Below are positions 32,494 through 35,037 of a stretch of 35,037 nucleotides of DNA, in pieces; within the stretch, counting starts at the first letter, position 1, and every line of letters begins with the position of its first letter. The notes below the pieces were generated by a model. The model was given only the letters and a program-made list of their open reading frames with translations. It was not told the DNA's origin and did no database searches. The position numbers were made by a program, and so were the translations under genes. This DNA is from CAYFUR01 sp964346275 (GTDB taxonomy: Bacteria > Sumerlaeota > Sumerlaeia > SLMS01), in NCBI GenBank assembly GCA_964346275.1, contig CAYFUR010000032.1, forward strand, positions 1 to 35,037, in the 5' to 3' direction.

Positions 32494-34224
32494 TCAGCAG
32501 CTCGGCCCCTGCTGCCAGTTATCCAGCAGGTTGAGGAAGTCGTTCACCGTGAAGGGATTCTGCCAGTTATCGAGCAGAAGCAGGAAGTCGTTGATATCCG
32601 TGCAGCCGCTGTCGTCGAAGTCGCCCACGGCGTCGCCGCCGCCGGCGGCTTCCGGCTGCTGGCCATAGGCCCCCGCAACCAGGCCGAGCTGGATTTCCGT
32701 CAGGTTATCCTGGCCCGGGTCGTAAATGCCGATGATGGAATCCGTCTCCACGCTTGCATCTGTGTCCTCGCCGGTGGGCAGCAGGAAAAGCCCATCCGAC
32801 GCGCCGACCACCACGTTGTCGCCGGCAAATCCAACAACAAGAGTCAGCGAACGATCAATGGTCCCGACTTCGACGAGTTGCGTCGCCTGCTTTGGCGCTG
32901 TCCCAGCGGGCACATCATAGCGATAGATGCCGCTGGGGCCATCCTTCAGCGTCAGTTGGCCCGTCCCCAGGAAGGCGTTCCCATCAATACCCTGGAGGCT
33001 GCCGTGGTAGAAGCCGGTACCACCGGGATCCATCACGCCGTAAGCCAGGATCAGATCCTCGTTGTCGTTGCTCTCATCCACCGCTTCCGCCGGGTCGTCA
33101 TTCGGCGGGAAATAAACCTGGCTGCCGGCATTGGTCCACTGGCCGTGAAGCGCGGAAACAAACGAATGAACCAGCGGCGCGAAGAGCAGGTCCGCATCGC
33201 CGGGAATATCGTTCTCGTCCCGCCAGGGATTTCCGTCTGTGGTGAAATCTTCGGTCGCTGTGTCGACTTTGTAGATACGGAAGGGGTCGCTCAGGGAGAA
33301 GGGAATGACCAGTTGCTTGGGGAAAGCCTGCTCGATCGTCCCCTCGAAGCCGATATAGCCCGAGTAGATATACAACTCGCTGTCGTCCGCATGCTGGATT
33401 CCCGGAGGCTGCATCGCCGTATAGTTCGTTCCCTCTTCCTGGGGGAACGCCACGGTGGCGAAGGGGATGGTGTTGATATCCTGAAACCCCGAGCCCTGGG
33501 GCGGCGGCGGCACATCGATCTGGGCCACCTGCGCCGGCGGGTCCTGGGTCAGATCGACGATGCGAAGCTGCGGCGGCGTGTCGTCCTGCTTGGTGTTCGT
33601 TCCCTGCACCAGTTGGGTGCAGAAGTAGGCTCGCGTGCCCGCGTTATTCGTCCAAGGCGGGCTTGGATCAGCGCTCAGATCGATCACTTCCTCGCTGGAC
33701 TCATCGATCAGGCCATCTGCCTCGATGTCCCAGGAGAAAAACTGCTGGTAGCGCGTTTCCGTCATGACCAGTTTGCTGCCATCCGGAGTGACGGCCAGAG
33801 CCACCGGCTCCAAAGCATCGTCGGCGCCCTGTTCCGTCACTTCCAGGACGATTTTCTGTTCCGCATCGGTCGGCGTGACGTTTTGCTGGCTCTCGAGCTT
33901 GGAAATCACCGAGGCCGTGTCGAAGGTGTAAAGGTGGCCATCGATATTCACATCGGAATCGCCCCCCACGAGGATATAAATCTTTGATCCATCGGGAGAG
34001 AATCCCGGCACCAGCGGATCGGCGCCGGATGATTCGGAAGTGAAAACGAACCCATTATTCGGACCCAAAATCGTTTGTGCGCCGAGATCGACCACCGCAA
34101 TGCGGTTGCCACTGTCTGTCGAATCGGCCGACGAGCCGGGAACCCATCCATACGGCTGGGACAAGGCCACATTCCCGGCGATGAGAAGTCCCGCGGCTGC
34201 CATGCTACACGTAAGCTTCTTCAT
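32494..34224 (-). CDS. Exported beta-propeller-like protein with dockerin-like C-terminus
   Basis: A 576-residue protein. The ATG at 34224 (MKKLTCSMAAAGLLIAGNVA) has AGGAG 9 bases upstream and gives a clean signal peptide; 51 residues upstream in frame are non-coding-like. The body has repeated blade-like elements: RIAVVDLGAQTI, PGFSPDGSKIYILVGG, HLYTFDTASVISKL, PVALAVTPDGSKLVMTETRY and LRIVDLTQD. These match the YVTN/WD-type propeller pattern (V.D...g, .SPDGsklyv). The C-terminus, VGDFDDSGCTDINDFLLLLD, resembles the first half of a dockerin/EF-hand unit and is followed by a second copy, TVNDFLNLLDNWQQG, ending in Cys. Such tails are common on secreted proteins of planctomycete-like bacteria. 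Ligand and function are unknown. It is convergent with mreB and shares its terminator. Confidence 0.84.
   Translation of the reverse strand: MKKLTCSMAAAGLLIAGNVALSQPYGWVPGSSADSTDSGNRIAVVDLGAQTILGPNNGFVFTSESSGADPLVPGFSPDGSKIYILVGGDSDVNIDGHLYTFDTASVISKLESQQNVTPTDAEQKIVLEVTEQGADDALEPVALAVTPDGSKLVMTETRYQQFFSWDIEADGLIDESSEEVIDLSADPSPPWTNNAGTRAYFCTQLVQGTNTKQDDTPPQLRIVDLTQDPPAQVAQIDVPPPPQGSGFQDINTIPFATVAFPQEEGTNYTAMQPPGIQHADDSELYIYSGYIGFEGTIEQAFPKQLVIPFSLSDPFRIYKVDTATEDFTTDGNPWRDENDIPGDADLLFAPLVHSFVSALHGQWTNAGSQVYFPPNDDPAEAVDESNDNEDLILAYGVMDPGGTGFYHGSLQGIDGNAFLGTGQLTLKDGPSGIYRYDVPAGTAPKQATQLVEVGTIDRSLTLVVGFAGDNVVVGASDGLFLLPTGEDTDASVETDSIIGIYDPGQDNLTEIQLGLVAGAYGQQPEAAGGGDAVGDFDDSGCTDINDFLLLLDNWQNPFTVNDFLNLLDNWQQGPSC
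32512..32592 (-). repeat. Tandem 33-bp duplication in the dockerin-like tail (48-bp period)
   Basis: Copies 32512-32544 and 32560-32592 match at 28 of 33 bases. Each encodes NDFL-x-LLDNWQ. Only the first copy is preceded by the Asp-rich calcium loop (DFDDSGCTD). Confidence 0.8.
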
Positions 34225-34532
34225 CAGCACGTGCTCCTGCTGGGGATAGCCTGGCGGTCTCCAGTCGGGAGGGCTTGAAACCCACAGCGACGAAAACCAG
34301 CCAAGATTGGGGTATATTGCATCAATTAGAATCGATGCTCCTGAGTGGCAAGCCTTTATTCTCCCAGGGCAAGGCACCTCCGGCTACTCCCCCGCTATTA
34401 CTCAGGGAAAAATGCGCGAGTTTTCTCAATTGGCAAGCCCCATGCGTTTCGTGCTTGACGCGGCATCCCGGGTTCATTTCCCTAGTGCCCCTCGCGCGAG
34501 CCCCGTGGCCCGCGCCTTCCCCGAAAACCGGT
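34225..34532. other. Intergenic region between the propeller gene and tRNA-Lys
   Basis: About 308 bases with promoter potential in both directions but no strong box pair. TTGACG at about 34454 lies upstream of the tRNA without a recognisable -10. No gene, repeat or RNA was seen. Confidence 0.45.
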
Positions 34533-34608
34533 GCTCGGGTAGCTCAGTTGGTAGAGCAGCGGACTTTTAATCCGTTGGTCGAGGGTTCGAGTCCCTCCCC
34601 GAGTACCA
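34533..34608 (+). tRNA. tRNA-Lys (anticodon TTT), CCA encoded
   Basis: A 76-base cloverleaf. Acceptor GCTCGGG pairs with CCCGAGT (one G-U), the D arm is GCTC/GAGC, and the anticodon stem GCGGA/TCCGT encloses loop CTTTTAA with anticodon TTT at 34566-34568. The T arm is GAGGG-TTCGAGT-CCCTC, discriminator A, and a genomically encoded CCA ends at 34608. It reads AAA and AAG lysine codons. Confidence 0.97.
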
Positions 34609-34839
34609 TTTTCAAAGGGTCCAGTCCGGACACATCCTCCTCCCCGCTTCTCAAGCTCCCGGCCCACCAGTCTTCTCCGGGGCCACGTCCAGGAGCTGTA
34701 GGAACTTCTGCAGTATGACCCATGTCTCCGGAACAGTGCCCTGAACCAAGCTCGGACACCCTGGAGACAGCCTTCCTGCCTGCGGAAACCGACCCAATGA
34801 ACGATGGCGAAGAAGAGTGACGGCGCCTGGCCGGACTGA
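34609..34839. other. Non-coding stretch after tRNA-Lys
   Basis: About 231 bases with stops in the frame of the downstream candidate gene and no clear terminator, repeat of the tRNA end or attachment site. A minus-strand frame (34651-35001) spans it but has no family resemblance and no ribosome site that convinces. Confidence 0.4.
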
Positions 34840-35037
34840 TTGAGATTTATTAAATTCCATCAGGTTATCCGCAACGTGTCTGTCGGCACGCCCAGCGAGA
34901 CCGCGTTCGAGTTGTTTTCCTGCAAAAAGGAAGAAGGCGGCGCTGCGACGGTGGAGCACAACGCCCCGGCGCCTGGGACGATCGGGCATATTGCCCGCCA
35001 TCTCGAGATTGACGTTCCAGGCTATGAGCCATCGGAG
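34840..35037 (+). CDS. Possible start of a small HicA/YcfA-like gene (partial, low confidence)
   Basis: From TTG at 34840 (after a TGA at 34837) the frame is open to the window end, 66 codons. Hand-counted G+C by codon position falls in the order third, first, second (about 68, 60 and 44%), the pattern of real genes at this base composition. The part GGAATVEHNAPAPGTIGHIA, followed by RHLEI, loosely matches HicA toxins (ATVPxHxxxxxxGTxxxIxxxLxI). The HicA catalytic GSH is not evident (PSET stands there). No clear Shine-Dalgarno is seen. It may be a diverged HicA, a remnant, or an unrelated protein; a HicB antitoxin would lie beyond the window. Confidence 0.3.
   Translation, partial: MRFIKFHQVIRNVSVGTPSETAFELFSCKKEEGGAATVEHNAPAPGTIGHIARHLEIDVPGYEPSE

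Noticed and set aside
34434..34448. Sigma-54-like GG-N10-GC box (TGGCAAGCCCCATGC) upstream of tRNA-Lys
   Set aside because: Two mismatches to the consensus and a tRNA target make it improbable; likely chance.
34651..35001. A 116-codon minus-strand frame at the right edge
   Set aside because: No recognisable family, uneven composition, and it is in the mirror frame of the more gene-like plus-strand frame from 34840.

Overview
The window is high-GC bacterial chromosome (about 59% G+C by eye), densely coded, with short gaps, many 1-25 bp gene overlaps and frequent TTG starts. No plasmid, phage or insertion-sequence genes were seen. The gene set points to a Gram-negative-type envelope: heptosyltransferase-like GT9, O-antigen-ligase-like protein, undecaprenyl-phosphate sugar transferase and a lipoprotein. 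The large secreted proteins (pseudopilin, thrombospondin type 3 and FG-GAP repeats, dockerin-like tails) resemble those of Planctomycetes, Sumerlaeota, Hydrogenedentes and similar uncultured lineages. That placement is an inference; no marker here fixes the phylum.

Layout. (1) 1-5858, minus: a likely operon of a membrane TPR protein, a polyprenyl glycosylphosphotransferase, trkA and the start of trkH, the last three joined by 4-bp overlaps. (2) 5859-6252: non-coding, with two terminator-like hairpins. (3) 6253-8395: an aspartate-type aminotransferase (minus) divergent from sfsA (plus). (4) 8404-10467, minus: an O-antigen-ligase-like membrane protein. (5) 10634-12855, plus: a PhnD-like periplasmic binding protein overlapping a membrane histidine kinase, a probable binding-protein/sensor pair. 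(6) 12847-18606, minus: a tightly coupled run dprA, priA, GT9 glycosyltransferase, serine-beta-lactamase-fold lipoprotein, moaC. (7) 18682-30853, minus: a four-gene secreted cassette, in transcription order pseudopilin, 291-aa exported protein, 2.6-kDa-residue-scale giant (about 2632 residues) with calcium-binding repeats, and a subtilase-like protein whose catalytic Asp and His are replaced. It ends in a terminator. (8) 31353-32470, plus: mreB alone with a strong terminator. (9) 32494-34224, minus: an exported beta-propeller-like protein with a duplicated dockerin-like tail. (10) 34533-34608: tRNA-Lys(UUU), followed by a frame open to the window end that may begin a HicA-like toxin.

How it fits together: regions 1, 4, 6 and 8 are largely envelope polysaccharide, potassium uptake, cell shape and DNA uptake/restart functions. 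Region 7 is the most distinctive part: a transcription unit that appears to build or export a very large calcium-dependent extracellular protein together with a pseudopilin and an atypical subtilase. Other points worth checking are a PriA lacking one zinc-ligand cysteine and carrying a charged insertion, and an over-represented TATAGAC motif concentrated in the first 17 kb.
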